64,000 bases of DNA, from positions 24,144,129 to 24,208,128 of the forward strand of contig CM053330.1 in NCBI GenBank assembly GCA_028583605.1, in the 5' to 3' direction. Source of the stretch: Dastarcus helophoroides. Taxonomy: Eukaryota; Arthropoda; Insecta; Coleoptera; Bothrideridae. Shown in pieces: positions 11,640 through 23,873 of this stretch. The translations under genes and the position numbers were made by a program. The first letter of the stretch is position 1. Each line of letters opens with the position of its first letter. A model generated the notes under the pieces. The model saw only the letters and a list, made by a program, of their open reading frames with translations. It was not told the DNA's origin and ran no database searches.

Positions 11640-13169
11640 CGTTGGTTCTCAGTTATATTAAGAAAAAAAAAAGTGAATTTTGAGAATAAAGTCGAAATTT
11701 CGATAAAAAAATGAAACGACAAATTAATGAGGGTCGAAAGCTTTACCAGTGGCGCACCCAGAAAATGGCTAAGGGCGGGGGCTTATTCGATTTTTCAAAT
11801 TGGCATAGCGGAAAATTGTAGATTTCCACTATTGGAAAAATATTGTACTTTGCAAAAATAACACGTTTATGTTTTTGAAATTTTAGCAAGAAAGTAAAAA
11901 AAATGAAAGTGGAGTCTTGGTATGATGGGAAAAATATCAAAACTTCAAAAAAAGTCAGTGCGTTTTAACTTACGAAATTATTTTTAATCACGAAGGAAAC
12001 GTAAGAAACCTACAATGTAGTAGAAATTTGGACTAGAAATTTCAATTTTAAAGTCGAAATTTTGAAAGAGACTTAAAATTTAAAACAATTAAAATATATA
12101 ACACAATTAATTGTCAATATAAAATATTCAAAGAATTTAAAGTATGTATATTACGCATAACAGAAATTTCGAAAAAAGTTTTGAAACAAAAGTCCAGTTC
12201 TCAAGAACTCTCGAAATTCTCGAAATTTTAGAAAAGTAAAAACTAAAGATGTATATCAGAAACTTTCTAAGTCAGAATTTTTAAAAAAGTCACAATTACT
12301 TTTTAAAAAAAGAAAAAAACTTAAAATGTGGGAGTTTGTTAAATATAATCGAAATTTCGGAAAAAACTCGAAAAGTGATATATTTTTAAACTGAATTATA
12401 AGCTGAACATTTTAGCAAAAAGGGAAATTTAATTTTTCAACATTTTTTCATAGATTTCTATTTATTATTTTTTTCTTTAATTTTACATTTTAATCTAAAA
12501 ATTTGAAAAATAAAATTACCTTATTGTGCAGTCAAGGTCAAAAAAAAGTATTTCAGAATAATTAACTTAACCAAGACAGTCAACATTTTGAAATAAGTCA
12601 ACAAGAAAAGGTCGAAATTTTGAGACAAAATTTTCAGAAGAATCGAATTTTTCAAAAAACCGAATCTACAAAAATTCGAAACTTCGAGAAAAAGCTAAAA
12701 TATTGAAGAAAGGAAGACATTTTCAAAAAAGTCGAAATTTAAAAAAAATTGAAATTTTCAAAAATGGTCTAAATTTTGAAAAGGTCTAAATTCTGAAAAA
12801 AGTAAAAAGTTCCAGAAGTAGTCAAATTTTTGATGTTAAAAGGTACCAATTAAAAAAAAACTGTAAATTGTGAAAAAGGGTTGAAAATTTAAAAAAGTCA
12901 GAATTGTGTAAAAATAAAAAATCATTGGTAAAACCAAAAGTGCACATCTGTGGCGTTGGTTTTATAGTTTACAGTTAAATTTTCTTAAAAAAAATATAAA
13001 ATTCGTCTTCAAGCCAAAGATATAAAAATAATATAAATAAAATAAGTTTACCTTTGTCTACAAAACAATTTCTAATATAAACGAATACCTTATGTCCCAT
13101 TCGTTTCAAAAAAAATATTTCTCATCAAATTTCAAATCCCATATAGTCAGTTAAAATGTTTCGCTCCTA
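11640..13169. repeat. A-rich low-complexity tract with a hAT-like end at ~11,748
   Basis: No gene is seen. The sequence is dominated by AAAAGTCGAAATTTT-like words. At about 11,748 a CAGTGGCGCACCCAGAAAAT stretch followed by a GC-rich run resembles the terminus of a hAT transposon, comparable to the verified hAT end CAGTGGCGGCTGG at 25,988. The opposite end and target duplication were not located. Confidence 0.5.
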
Positions 13170-14565
13170 CCGGGATATCAAAAATTATCTTGGTCAAGGG
13201 TGGATGTGGAATGTAAAACGTGTGTTTTACTTTAAATTTTTGAATATGTTTTGTTGTGTCAGAATCTGTCAAGTCATTGTGCTGAAATTTTCTAATCCAG
13301 TTTTTGAATCATGCCTCTTACCACACAGCACAAAATTTTCATGATTGAAGCCTATTTTCGAACGGGTGCGCTAGTTAATGGAAATTGGCAATACAGTCAA
13401 CGTTTGTGTTTGGACAATTTTCGAGTGCACTTCCTAAACGTGGCAATATTACCCGACAATTTTTATGCGTGCCTTACAAATTGTGTTGAAGTGTTTCGCG
13501 AAACTGGTTGTGTGACTCATAAAAAAGGTGCTGATAGACCAAGAGTTCGTACAGAAGAAGTTGTCAATGACGTTCGTCAACGTATGGAAGAGGAGCCTGC
13601 AAAACCTTTGAAACGTCTTTCTCAGGAAATTGGACTTTCTTATGGAACATGTCAGAAGATTTTAAAGAAAGACTTGAACATGCATCCATGTAAGATGCAA
13701 GCATATCAAGCTCTTCTGTCCGCAGACCATCCCAGACGCCTTGCTTACTGCCATTGGTTTGTCAATAATTTAATGAATGACGATCTTTTGGACTTAACTT
13801 TTTTTTCTGACGAAGCGTGGTTCCACCTTTCGGGATACATCAATTCTCAAAATATGCGAATGTGGAGCAATGATAACCCTCATGTTTTTACTGAATCGCC
13901 ACTACAGGCTCAAAAAATTGGTGTTTGGATGGCAGTTTCTCGCAGAAGAATAATTGGGCCAATTTTTTTCGATTTCACCGTCAACGCAGAAAGGTACAGA
14001 CACAATTTTTTGGTAGAATTTGTGCAACAGTTAAACGATGATGAACTTCGGTACGGTTATTTCCAGCATGACGGTGCAACATCATATACTACACGAGAAA
14101 ATATTTCTTTCCTCCGCGAGTTTTTTGATGACCGGTTGATAAGTTTGCATAGAGAAGTTGAGTTTCCTCCGAGATCACCTTGATTGACAATTATGGACTA
14201 TTATATATTTCCTTACTTAAAAAACAAGATTTTCGCAACTCCGGTAAACAATTTGCAAGAACTGCAACAAAGAATTGTTCAGCAATGTGTAACCATAACG
14301 CCAGAAATGCTGCAAAACAGCATGAGCATCGAACAAAAGGGGGACATTTCCAACAATTACTGTAATTTAGTTTTTCTTGTTACTAAAACCGTTATTTCAT
14401 AATTTGTAGTTCATTATTGTTTTACAACTGAAATAAATAGGTATGAAATTTGTAGGTTATTGATGATGTCAGTGTGACTGTGACATAATTATTTCAAACG
14501 TAAGGTAAGACACACGTTTTACATTCCACAACCACCGTTGACCAAGATAATTTTTGGTATCCCGG
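13170..14565 (+). mobile_element. Mariner/IS630-type DNA transposon, nearly full length
   Basis: Terminal inverted repeats of about 60 bp enclose the transposase. The left end starts CCGGGATATCAAAAATTATC and the right end is its near complement, finishing at 14,565; both arms continue with TCTTGGTCAA and a GTGGAATGTAAAACGTGTGT tract. The target duplication is not clear (TA on the left only). The element is about 1.4 kb, the expected size for one intact transposase gene plus ends. Confidence 0.85.
13311..14405 (+). pseudogene. Mariner/IS630-type transposase with a stop at the third catalytic residue
   Basis: From ATG 13,311 the frame runs 290 codons to TGA at 14,181-14,183 and then continues in the same frame to 14,402. 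The N-terminal part holds the DNA-binding region with a helix-turn-helix-like segment (about residues 80-120: TEEVVNDVRQRMEEE, then RLSQEIGLSYGTCQKILKK). The catalytic core starts with LTFFSDEAWFHLSG (Asp167, first catalytic residue); Asp254 lies in YGYFQHDGAT (second). The frame reaches FPPRSP exactly where related proteins continue DLTPLDY; the codon for the third acidic residue is TGA. Past the stop, the DYYIFPYLKNKIFATPVNNL segment is intact. Apart from this stop the gene looks well preserved, suggesting a fairly recent loss of activity. Readthrough seems unlikely to restore activity because the missing codon is the catalytic residue itself. Family assignment is confident; the exact clade is not. 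Confidence 0.85.
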
Positions 14566-14592
14566 TTTTAAGCATCTTATTTAGTAACTTAC

Positions 14593-14662
14593 CGCAAGGA
14601 TAACATTGACACCTAACAGTCAGTGCGCAATTGGTGCAACTTCTATTCCCATGACAATTACA
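14593..14662 (-). other. Possible cysteine-rich micro-exon
   Basis: On the minus strand, CTGCAG is followed by 70 nt open in one frame and then GTAAGT. The translation is CNCHGNRSCTNCALTVRCQC followed by YPCG: seven or more cysteines with C-x-C and C-x-x-C spacing, reminiscent of metallothioneins or other cysteine-rich modules. It sits just outside the mariner-type element. No neighbouring exon was found, so it may be chance. Confidence 0.2.
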
Positions 14663-14981
14663 CTGCAGCACATTTCATTTCGATTTCTTATATTCATGGT
14701 ATATTCCATATTGTATAATATTTAACGCTTCAGCTGTATTGCATGTCAGCAGTGCTCTTTAGATGACACTTTTAAAATAAATAATGACCTTTTAGTTTTG
14801 ACAAGCTGTCATAATTTCGCCCTTATTGATATAAAGAGATTACTTGAACAAAGAGCACAAAAGAGTTTATGTAAAATGGAAATAAAAAACTTTTCTTTAG
14901 ATAGATTTTTCTCAAAAATGAAAAGTGAATTACGTCTTAACTTTTTGAACTGTGCTTAAGGTGAACTTGATTTACAATATA

Positions 14982-16674
14982 AAGGTTGGTCCACAAGTAA
15001 TGGTACACATATAAAAGTGAATTTTTTGCAAAAATAATGCTATTTAGCTATATCTACCTTATACGAAAAGTCGATATTAACCGAGATACAGGATGTCAAA
15101 ATTGAAAAATAAATTTCAATTTTTTCGTATAAGTACTGAATAAATTGTAATATAGGCACGAAATTTGGCATATGGGGGTTTCTTAAGACGACGGACTCTA
15201 ATTTGCTAACATGTTACCAATAGCTGATAGGAGGCGCTATCTACGCTATCCTGCATGACTAAATTGTCATAACTTTTTTGTGCGACCACGTATATTTAAT
15301 TTAAATAGGTAGTTTTATTTTCCCATATTTTTTACGTAAAAAAGGCATACCTTCTAAAAGTTGATACCAGCAACCGTATTCAAAATATTTTCTTTTAAAG
15401 TTTAAAGTTCCTTTGTTTTAAATTACTAAGATATTAAATTTTCGAAGTAGGCTTGAAAAAAAAGTAATTATAAGGCAGCTTTCAAAGTAATTTATGTCAA
15501 ATATTACTTTGCTGAGAATATTATTACCCAAATTTTGAAAATCTCAATAAATAAAATGCTTAAAATTAAGATATAATTTATTTTCTAACAGAGATCTAAG
15601 ATATGATCTCTGAGTCCGCACAAGAAAATTCTAATAGTCCGGGTGGTCAAAGCAGATATTTGGATATGAATTTCAATAAGAGACAGCCAGATTTTTAACT
15701 GTTTACAATATTTTTACATGACAAAGGTCGTTTATCGTATACTAATTTTTGAAAATAAATTTTGTTTTGGTATTTTGTTAAAATTTGTTTTAGAAATTAA
15801 AAAAATAGGTCTAATAATAATGTTAGTAGAGTAATATTTCATACAAACTATTTTAGTCAGTTTTATTACTTTTATTTTGAAACCTATTACGAAAAATTCA
15901 CATTATAATAACTTAAAATAAACGTACGGCAAACTTTGAAAAGAGATACTCTCTGATAATAGCTTGGCTATCGAAACGCGTTGGAGCAACCGTTGTTGTG
16001 TTTTTTAAACTTTCTTGGTTTCAGGGGACAAAATTTGTATTTCAACCGTTTGCAAGATATTTGCCTTCAAAGTTCGCCCTGAAACCAAAAAAGATTAAAC
16101 AAAGGTTGCTCTAACGCTTTTCGATAGCCAAGCTATCATCTTTAGAAAGTGTCTCTCTGACTATCGAAACGCGTTAGAGCAACGTTTGTTGTGTTTTTTA
16201 ATCTTTTTTGGTTTCAGGGGACAATATTTGTATTTCAGTTTTTGAAGATAACCAAGGACCAGTCCATTCCACCAAAATTATTGAAAACAGTTGCTTGTTT
16301 TAACATTCAGAAAGTATACCTTTTTTACGTAAAAAATGTAGGTAAATAAAAGTATCTATTTAAAATAAGTGTACATGGAGGCACAAAAAAGTTATGATGC
16401 TTTAGAATAATACAGAGTGGCGCAGGTGACGCCCCCTATGAGTTACTGGCAATATGTTAGCAAATTAGAATTTATCGACCAAAAAACCCTCCTATGTCAA
16501 ATTTCTTGTCTATATTGAAATATCCTCATCAGTTATGCAAAAAAAGCATTTTTTTTTAACTTTGGCACCCGGTTAATATCAACTTTTGGTATAAGGTAAA
16601 TGTAGCTAAATCACTTTATTTTTATACGCAAAAACCAACCTTGCTCTATGTATCATGAATGATGGTCCATCCTG
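14982..16674. mobile_element. Fold-back element B, copy 2, carrying an internal insertion
   Basis: The left end AAGGTTGGTCCACAAGTAAT follows TA; the right end is TGATGGTCCATCCTG. Both arms match copy 1 (2,127-3,472), for example the shared TACCTTATACGAAAAGTCGA-type tract and the TTTTTTACGTAAAAAA core. It is about 350 bp longer than copy 1 because of a triple repeat at about 15,955-16,260. Confidence 0.8.
15955..16260. repeat. Three alternating copies of a ~75-bp unit inside element B
   Basis: A unit starting TATCGAAACGCGTT(A/G)GAGCAAC and running through GTGTTTTTTAA to TTGGTTTCAGGGGACAA occurs in plus orientation (about 15,970-16,040), minus orientation (about 16,078-16,130) and plus orientation again (about 16,160-16,235). 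Copy 1 of element B lacks it, so it arrived later or was amplified here. Confidence 0.7.
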
Positions 16675-17456
16675 TGTATCAAAGTTATAAGAAACAGATT
16701 TTTAAATTTAAATTTTCTCTAATAATATACGTTTTTCTTCAATAAAATTTAGGCCATTTGGCCAATCATTTCCAAAATCAATAGGATTCTATTCGGAGAA
16801 ATTCCGAATCGATAGAAACAGGAATGGCAAAAATTGGTTAAGAAATGCGATCTGTAGCGTGAAAACAGACATCCATACAGACTAACAGTCCTTTTTAATG
16901 ATGAATTTTAAAGCTAATCGTAATTTAAAAGAGTAATAAAAGGTATCGTAATCTAGTTTCTCTATTCAAGAAGCCATATTACAACTGATTTGGCCCAAAA
17001 TGGCCTGAAATCAATCATTTTTATGGCAAAGAGTCGTGTTTTTGGCATTTTCTGATAATAGAGCAAACCACGACCAACGGCCGTGGTGTGCAAAGATGGA
17101 ATTTTTCAAATAAAAGTCAAATTACCTAAAATTTAAACCAAAACATAGAGAAATAATCAAAATTCTAAACAAAGGTCTAAGTTTTCAGACAAAAGAAAGT
17201 ATTAATGTTGAAAGGGGTCCAAATTTTAAAAAAATATTTTTTGTTCAATCGGCACGAGAAGCTATTATTTTCCAGCTCATTGAGCGGCCGCGAAATGCTA
17301 TTTTTCGGCTGCTACCATTGGCAATGGACGCGAAATGAATTGACATAGACGTTACTAAAATACAGATAGAATCATAATTTTGGTTTTTAAAATGCTCGTT
17401 TCATTCATATTTTAGATAAGGATTTTAAAAACTTTTTATTGTAAAATTCTTAGCGT
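16675..17456. other. No gene recognised
   Basis: Mixed-composition intergenic sequence. A short open stretch near 17,270-17,340 (GAGCGGCCGCGAAATG) is GC-richer, but I see no coding frame or repeat ends. Confidence 0.4.
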
Positions 17457-20400
17457 CGGTGAAAGGGGGGCAGAATCAACCATTTTTTATTCAATGTGTC
17501 ATTTTTGAAGTTGTATTAGAAAAATCTGGTAACTATGAACTGGGTAGTATTCTATAAACCTTTATTAACAAGACTGATTAACTTCCAGCGATTTAAAAGT
17601 GATTTTAGTACCAGCAATCAGCGTTAAAAAAAACCTTAGAAATGATTCAAACTGCCCCACTAGCGGGGTACATTCAACCAAATGATGGAGTAATTTCAAC
17701 CATGAGATATAAATACATATTTTTTTATACAGTCAAACAAAAATGGTTTTGCTACTCACATAAGTTCATTATGTATTTTGTAAGTGAAATATAAAATTGG
17801 CGAAACATGTTTGAAGTAAGATTCAAAACAATACTCAAAGATAACAACGTTGGTGTTAGTAAACAGGGGTGATTTACCCCTTGAGTTAATTTTTTTCTGT
17901 ACAGTGACATGGAAAGTAAAACACAACATATGTTTTCAATTTTATTTCTATAATGATTATTGTGACACATATTTTGCATTAACGGTGAAAGAACCTAACA
18001 CCCCTATTTTTATGACCCTTGGAGAACCCCATGGATTTGTTCATTATTAGATTGCGAATCAAAACATTTTTTTTTCACCTTTAACTTATTATATGTTGAT
18101 ATTTCATCAAAATAATGTATCAACAATTTTTTTAGATGCTAAATTTGTGATTTAGGTGGTGAACTCCCCACCCCCTAAAGATAACCCCCAAAAACAGTTT
18201 TTCTTTAATATCTCAAGAATAAATTGGAATTTTTCGGTAAAACCATTGTTACGTTATTTTCCATGAAAATGTGCTTTTAAAAATGTATCAATTATGCCAA
18301 AGGGTTGCAACCCCTAATTTGTATTGGGATGAGTTTAATTTTTTTCTTTTATACCAATTTTTAAATCTTTGAATTTTATGGAATTTGGCAATGTCATTAA
18401 GAAAATTAAAAAATAAAAGTGACTTGTCTCGGTATTTTACAAAAAAAGCATTGCAAAGGGTGATTTATCCCTAGAGTCATTTTTTTCTGTAGAATGATAT
18501 GAATAATTAAACACAACATATGGTTTTAATTTTATTGCTTTTTGTGACATATATTTTGCAGTAAAAGTGAAATAATATTAAACTTTTACCTTTATAAGGG
18601 TTGGCGATGGGATTGATCATTATCAGATTGCGGGGTAAAACATTCATTATTTCACCTTCTACTTATTTGATGTCGATATTTCAACAATATAATATGTCAA
18701 CAATTGACTTTTAATTTGAAACTACTTATTGTTTAGGGTCTCATGCCTAAAATTTATATTTTCGCTTGAATGGAAAGAAATGTTCTTTACTGAACAAAGT
18801 CTCGAACCATTATATTTTGTAGAAAAAATCTACATTTGCCGATCATTTCAGACAATGTAGCAGTATTATCAAGAAAATTAAAAATCAAAGTTGATCTCTT
18901 CCAGTTTTGGATTAAATACATACCGTGGGGTCCAAAAGTAACGCAAGTAAATTCATTATCTACGAAATTTAAGATTATCAAATGACATTTTTAAGGCACA
19001 TCTATATCCCTCTCTCTTCAACCCACCTGAAGTTACAGTTACCCTTTTGAAATTTTTAAATTGAACAAGGATGCGTGTGGTACCTCATTTGAAATTGTTT
19101 TTAGATCTCTCTTCAGCAGACTTGGGCTCTTTTTGAATTTTGCTAATATTCGTCAAGAAAATAAAATTTAACCATTTTTAAATGTATTTAAAATCCATAC
19201 AATCAAATACATTTTAACCTATGTATATGTGCCACAAATCCGTCACATTTGCCTTTTCTAATAGATTTATTGTCATAATTATTGATTCTTTTTTCTTTAC
19301 GCAAGTGATGAAATATCCAACAAGAAAAAAGAAGAAAAAAGAGTCTCTTTTGCACATATCTGGAAAAATGATACATTATAATAAAGTGGGGGAGGCTGGG
19401 GTATTGTGGACCGCCTTTTTATGTTGGCTAAAAACAGGCAAAAAAATATTTTTTTCTGAAAATTTCAAAGCTTGAATTTGTAGTACAATTAATAATCTCT
19501 CTTTGGGTCGCAATAGTTTAGTCAAATTGTATATCAAAATTATACAACTTGTAACAGTTGGCGCAAAAATTGCATTTTTGCGATTTTGAAAAATGTTGGG
19601 GAAATACGGACCACTTTGTAAATCGATTAAAAATGGAAAAATGTAGTAAAAAAACCTTCTTGTTTTTGATTCAGAATGTAGAATGTAGATGCAGAAGATT
19701 TATTATGAAAGAGAAACAAAGTGAAGTGAAGTGACAAATGGCAATGAAAATCAGTTCGAAAAGAAATTATTATTTTACCAAAAAACTATTTAAAATTGCC
19801 AAAAAATAATGCTGTGCTGAAAATTTGCATAAATAATCACTTATATGCATCAAACACACGAAATTAGCTTGTGAAATGTAAAGAATTGAGTGATTCATAT
19901 TTCCACGACAAAAGAGGTCCGTAATTCCCCGAAGGTCATTTTTTACAATATGGCAGCATATAAGTAACACAATACAAACTTCATGCAAAACTTCATGTTC
20001 CTCTCGAAGAGTTAAGGTTTCGCGAATATGATGAAGATATTTACCTGAGTTGGTTCTCGAAAAGTGTGGTCAAATTAGAGGAAACCCTAAAGTGAAAAAA
20101 AAAATTCGAAGTATCCCATTTCTATTTGGTATCGAAGCGAGGTAACGGTTCGTGTACACAATTCGAGTACTAAAGGGAAAGGAAAGAGCTTAAGGAAAGA
20201 GCTTAACATGAGGCGAGCCGACAACAGTTATTTGTAGCTATCAATCACTATTAGAGAAAAAAATATGAAGCTGGTCCGCAATTTCCCGTGGTCCAGAATA
20301 CCCCAGTCTCCCCTACCCAAAAATGCAATAAAAATAATTTAGGCATAATTTAATAATAATTAACGCCACATGATTTCCAAACCTCTTAACATTAAAGTTT

Positions 20401-22655
20401 TATGGTATTTCACTTCTAATGCAAAATGTATGTCACAATAAACGTTTCAACAATAACATTGAAAATATATAATGCGATTAATTTTCTATATTACTGCAAA
20501 TAAAAAATTAACTCTTGGGGTAAATCACCCCTTCGGATGAGTTGTTTTACAAAACCAAAAGAGGTCAACTTTGGTTTTTCATTTTCTTAATAATATTGCT
20601 ATATTGACTGAAATAATCGGTAAATGTAGATTTTTTTCAGCACAATATAATGTTTCGAGGCTTTGTTCAGTAAAGAACATTTCTTTCCATTCAAGCGAAA
20701 ATATAAATTTTAGGGATGAGACCCCAAACAATAAGTATTTTCAAATTAAAAGTCAATTGTTGACATATTATATTGTTGAAATATCGACAACAAATAAGTA
20801 CCCCGCAATCTGATAATGATCAATCCCATCGCCAACCCTTATAAAGGTAAAAGTTTAATATTATTTCACTTTTACTGCAAAATATATGTCAGAAAAAGCA
20901 TTAGAGCAATGAAATTAAAACCATATGTTGTGTTTAATTATTCATATCATTCTACAGAAAAAAATGACTCTAGGGGTAAATCACCCTTTGCAATGCTTTT
21001 TTTGTAAAATACCGAGACAAGTCACTTTTTTTTTTAATTTTCTTAGTGACATTGCCAAATTCCATAAAATTCAAAGATTTAAAAGTTGGTTTAAAAGAAA
21101 AAAATTAAACTCACCCTATACAAATTAGGGGTTGCAATCCTTTGGCATAACTGATACGTTTTTAGAAGCACATTTTCATGGAAAATAACGTAACAATGGT
21201 TTTACCGAAAAATTCTAATTTATTCTTGAGATATTAAAGAAAAACTGTTTTTGGGGGTTATCTTTAGGGGGTGGGGAGTTCACCACCTAAATCACAAATT
21301 TAGCATCTAAAAAACTTGTTGATACATTATTTTGATGAAATATCAACATATAATAAGTTAAAGGTGAAAAAATAAATGTTTTGATTCGCAATCTAATAAT
21401 GAACAAATCCATGGGGTTCTCCAAGGGTCATAAAAATAGGGGTGTTAGGTTCTTTCACCGTTAATGCAAAATATGTGTCAAAATAATCATTATAGAAATA
21501 AAATTGAAAACATATGTTGTGTTTTACTTTCCATGTCACTGTACAGAAAAAAATTAACTGAAGGGGTAAATCACCTATTTCAAGAATTTTTTTTGCAAAA
21601 CCCCGAGACAGGTCAATTTTATTTTTTAGTTTTCTCAATAAAATTGTTAACTTTGATAAAATTCAGTTGTTCAAAAGTTGATATATAAGAAAAAAAATGA
21701 AAATCACCCCCATAAAAATTAGGGGTTGCAACTTTTTAGCATAGCCAATATGTTTTTAGAGGCGCTTTTTTATGAGAAATAACACAGCGTTTGTTTAATC
21801 AAAAAATTCTAATTAATTCTTGCGTTATTAAAGAAAAACTGTTTTTTGGGGTTAACTTTAAGGGGTGGTTTCACCACTTAAATCGCCGAGTTAGCATCTA
21901 CAAAAAAATACGTGTCCAATATTTTGTTATGTACTATAACATGTGGCAAAATGAAAAAAATCGGTGGGGTACACCTCGGGTACTTTCCTTGTTAGTGTTT
22001 TTTGGCACAAAAATTTAATTTGACATTTGAATTAATTTTGTTTAATTCTTTTCCTACAGAGCATTTTATATGTTTTTAGCAGAAATGTCACCAGCTAGAA
22101 ATCACATTTTCTTATAGAGCAAAACATCTTTAAACGGATTTTTAAATGTATACTCATCAAAATCATTCAAAATCAATTTTTTTCCATAATTTATAATCAT
22201 TGTAAATAATACAATACTCCGGTAAAAGAAAAAGTTACATCATGGGACAGAAACCCACACTAAGATTGTCAGAACACACTAAGCCAGTGGTTGAAATTGT
22301 TCCATCCAACGCTGGTCGAATCTGCCCAATGTAAAATTTTTAAAAAAATATTATATTAAATTATAAATATTAACAATCTACCATTTAACATATATCGAAT
22401 GCAGCCAGTTACAGATCAAATTTAGAAAATTCGTCTGAAAGAATTGAAAATCAAAAAATTAACTTAAAATCTGATTTTTGCTCAATTTTGTTTAAACACT
22501 AAAAAATGAACATGTAGAGTAATGTAACTTCCCTGGTGAGTGTTCTGATGTATGAAAAGCTACATAGGAGCCTTACGAAGCTAAATTTAAATCGGGGTGC
22601 CCTTTAAAAGGGCTTGTTGAATGTGCCTCAAGGTTGAATCTGCCCCCCTTTCCCC
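17457..22655. mobile_element. Giant palindromic fold-back element E (~5.2 kb)
   Basis: The outer ends match inverted: GAAAGGGGGGCAGAATCAAC at about 17,461 and the complement of GGGAAAGGGGGGCAGATTCA at about 22,655. The interior is a long palindrome centred near 19,720: a GGTGATTTACCCC marker at 17,868 and 18,458 recurs inverted at about 20,971 and 21,561 (and again near 20,516), and AAATCCATGGGGTTCTCCAA at about 21,405 is the complement of sequence at about 18,020. Each arm is itself a tandem array of a ~590-bp unit, two on the left and three on the right. Open frames at 17,752-18,050 and 21,393-21,688 are mirror images of each other and of no known protein, so I do not call genes. Confidence 0.8.
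19386..20316. mobile_element. Fold-back element F nested at the centre of element E
   Basis: The left end GTGGGGGAGGCTGGGGTATT pairs with the right end, whose complement is GTAGGGGAGACTGGGGTATT; both are followed by a GGACC motif. Further GGACC-containing inverted words lie inside at about 19,607, 19,916 and 20,274. It is about 930 bp, non-coding, and disrupts the centre of the large palindrome. Confidence 0.75.
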
Positions 22656-22848
22656 TACATAAATTACTTAGAATGAATGTTAAAATTGTAAGGTTTGTAT
22701 TATTTCCTATAGTAAATGATCAATGCTGTTTTATTTATCAGTAATCTTGGAAATACTAGGTAGGATACATGAACGCCACCTTTCGCGTTTTAAAAGCAAT
22801 AATATTCATATAAATACATATTTTTCGGTTGCACAAAAAATGTTGTGT

Positions 22849-22964
22849 GTGCCTCGGCCACGTAACTCATTAGCGACGTCGAGATTGTCAATCCTCAGCC
22901 GCAGGGCGGTCTCGGCGACAATATTTCTCTCGGGCGCTAATGAGTTACTTCGCGGCCTATGCAC
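22849..22964. mobile_element. Short palindromic MITE G (~116 bp)
   Basis: The left end GTGCCTCGGCCACGTAACTC and the right end GAGTTACTTCGCGGCCTATGCAC are inverted copies, each with a GTAACTCATTAGCG core. The 55-bp loop is GC-rich against the AT-rich surroundings. The two overlapping open frames across it come from the palindrome. Confidence 0.75.
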
Positions 22965-23866
22965 CCAAATATTATTAAAATAACTGAATTTACCAAAAAA
23001 CAACTTTTGTAGAAAATTAACATTTAAAAAAAATTGTTTAGCAAATTAAATCAAAATTTGAAAAATGGCAAAATTGTGAGACTTGAAATTAAAGAGACGA
23101 AATTTCCAAAATAATCGATTTTTTTTATCATTTTCTTTAGGTACTTGCAGCAAAAATTACGAAGTTAACCTACGTTTTTATTTTTTTTTGTCCTCAAAAG
23201 TGAAATAAATTTCTTTTTCTGCTAATCAAAGTTATCCCTGCACTCAACTTTCCGGTTTTACTTTAAAATTTGTGATGTTGCATTAAAATCAAAGAACGGG
23301 TTTAAGCCCCAAAGCCCGACTTGAGTGTGCCACTGAGCTTCACCTTCTTTTAAAGAGTAGCACTCATATTTATAAAATTAATTAGTAAATTTACCAATTC
23401 TAATTTTTATATATGTATAGTATTTTCTTGTTTTTGAGAAAACTAAAAGCTATTACTTAGTCTCGTACTTTGAAAAGTGGAAAATATTGGAAATGAAATT
23501 TTTTTGCAAGAAAAACTTATGCTAATTTTTGATCTAGTCACCTCCTGAGGATTGTTTAATTTGGAAATTTATCAGACTATGATTTAACTTTCCTTTTATC
23601 GTAATAAAGAATTGGTGTAAAAAGTATTTTACTCAACTTGCTTATATTTTTTTCTATTTTCCAAATTTTCATAATAAAATTGAATTACAAGACAATTTTA
23701 TCAAAAGAAATTTAAACATATTGAATAGTTACAATAAAGCCTTTATTAATACCAAAAATCAGGAAAACAAATTGTGAATACACAATAAAACATGTACTAC
23801 TGGGAAATTTGTAAAATCCATAAATATAAATGTTGATTTTTTAAACTCCAGATAAATTTCTACAGC
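22965..23866. other. Spacer downstream of beta-tubulin
   Basis: AT-rich sequence with no gene or recognisable transposon end. The part next to 23.87 kb probably includes the 3' processing region of the tubulin transcript. Confidence 0.4.
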
Positions 23867-23867
23867 T

Positions 23868-23873
23868 TTTTAT
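23868..23873 (-). terminator. Poly(A) signal of beta-tubulin
   Basis: AATAAA on the minus strand, about 125 nt downstream of the tubulin stop codon. This is the first canonical signal after the gene. The assignment is by position only. Confidence 0.6.

Noticed and set aside
4490..12900. Possible CRISPR-like or satellite array because of recurrent short words
   Set aside because: Words are degenerate and spacing is irregular; the DNA is clearly eukaryotic and no constant repeat/spacer pattern exists.
13156..13344. 62-codon frame before the transposase
   Set aside because: Begins outside the element and runs through the terminal inverted repeat; overlaps the real transposase start in another frame.
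17752..18050. Overlapping open frames of 66-81 codons, repeated near 21.4-21.7 kb
   Set aside because: They are mirror copies produced by the palindromic arms, lack known motifs, and their identity follows the DNA repeat with no sign of protein-level constraint.
22723..23003. 86- and 65-codon frames on both strands across 22.8-23.0 kb
   Set aside because: Both are created by the GC-rich palindromic MITE at 22,849-22,964.
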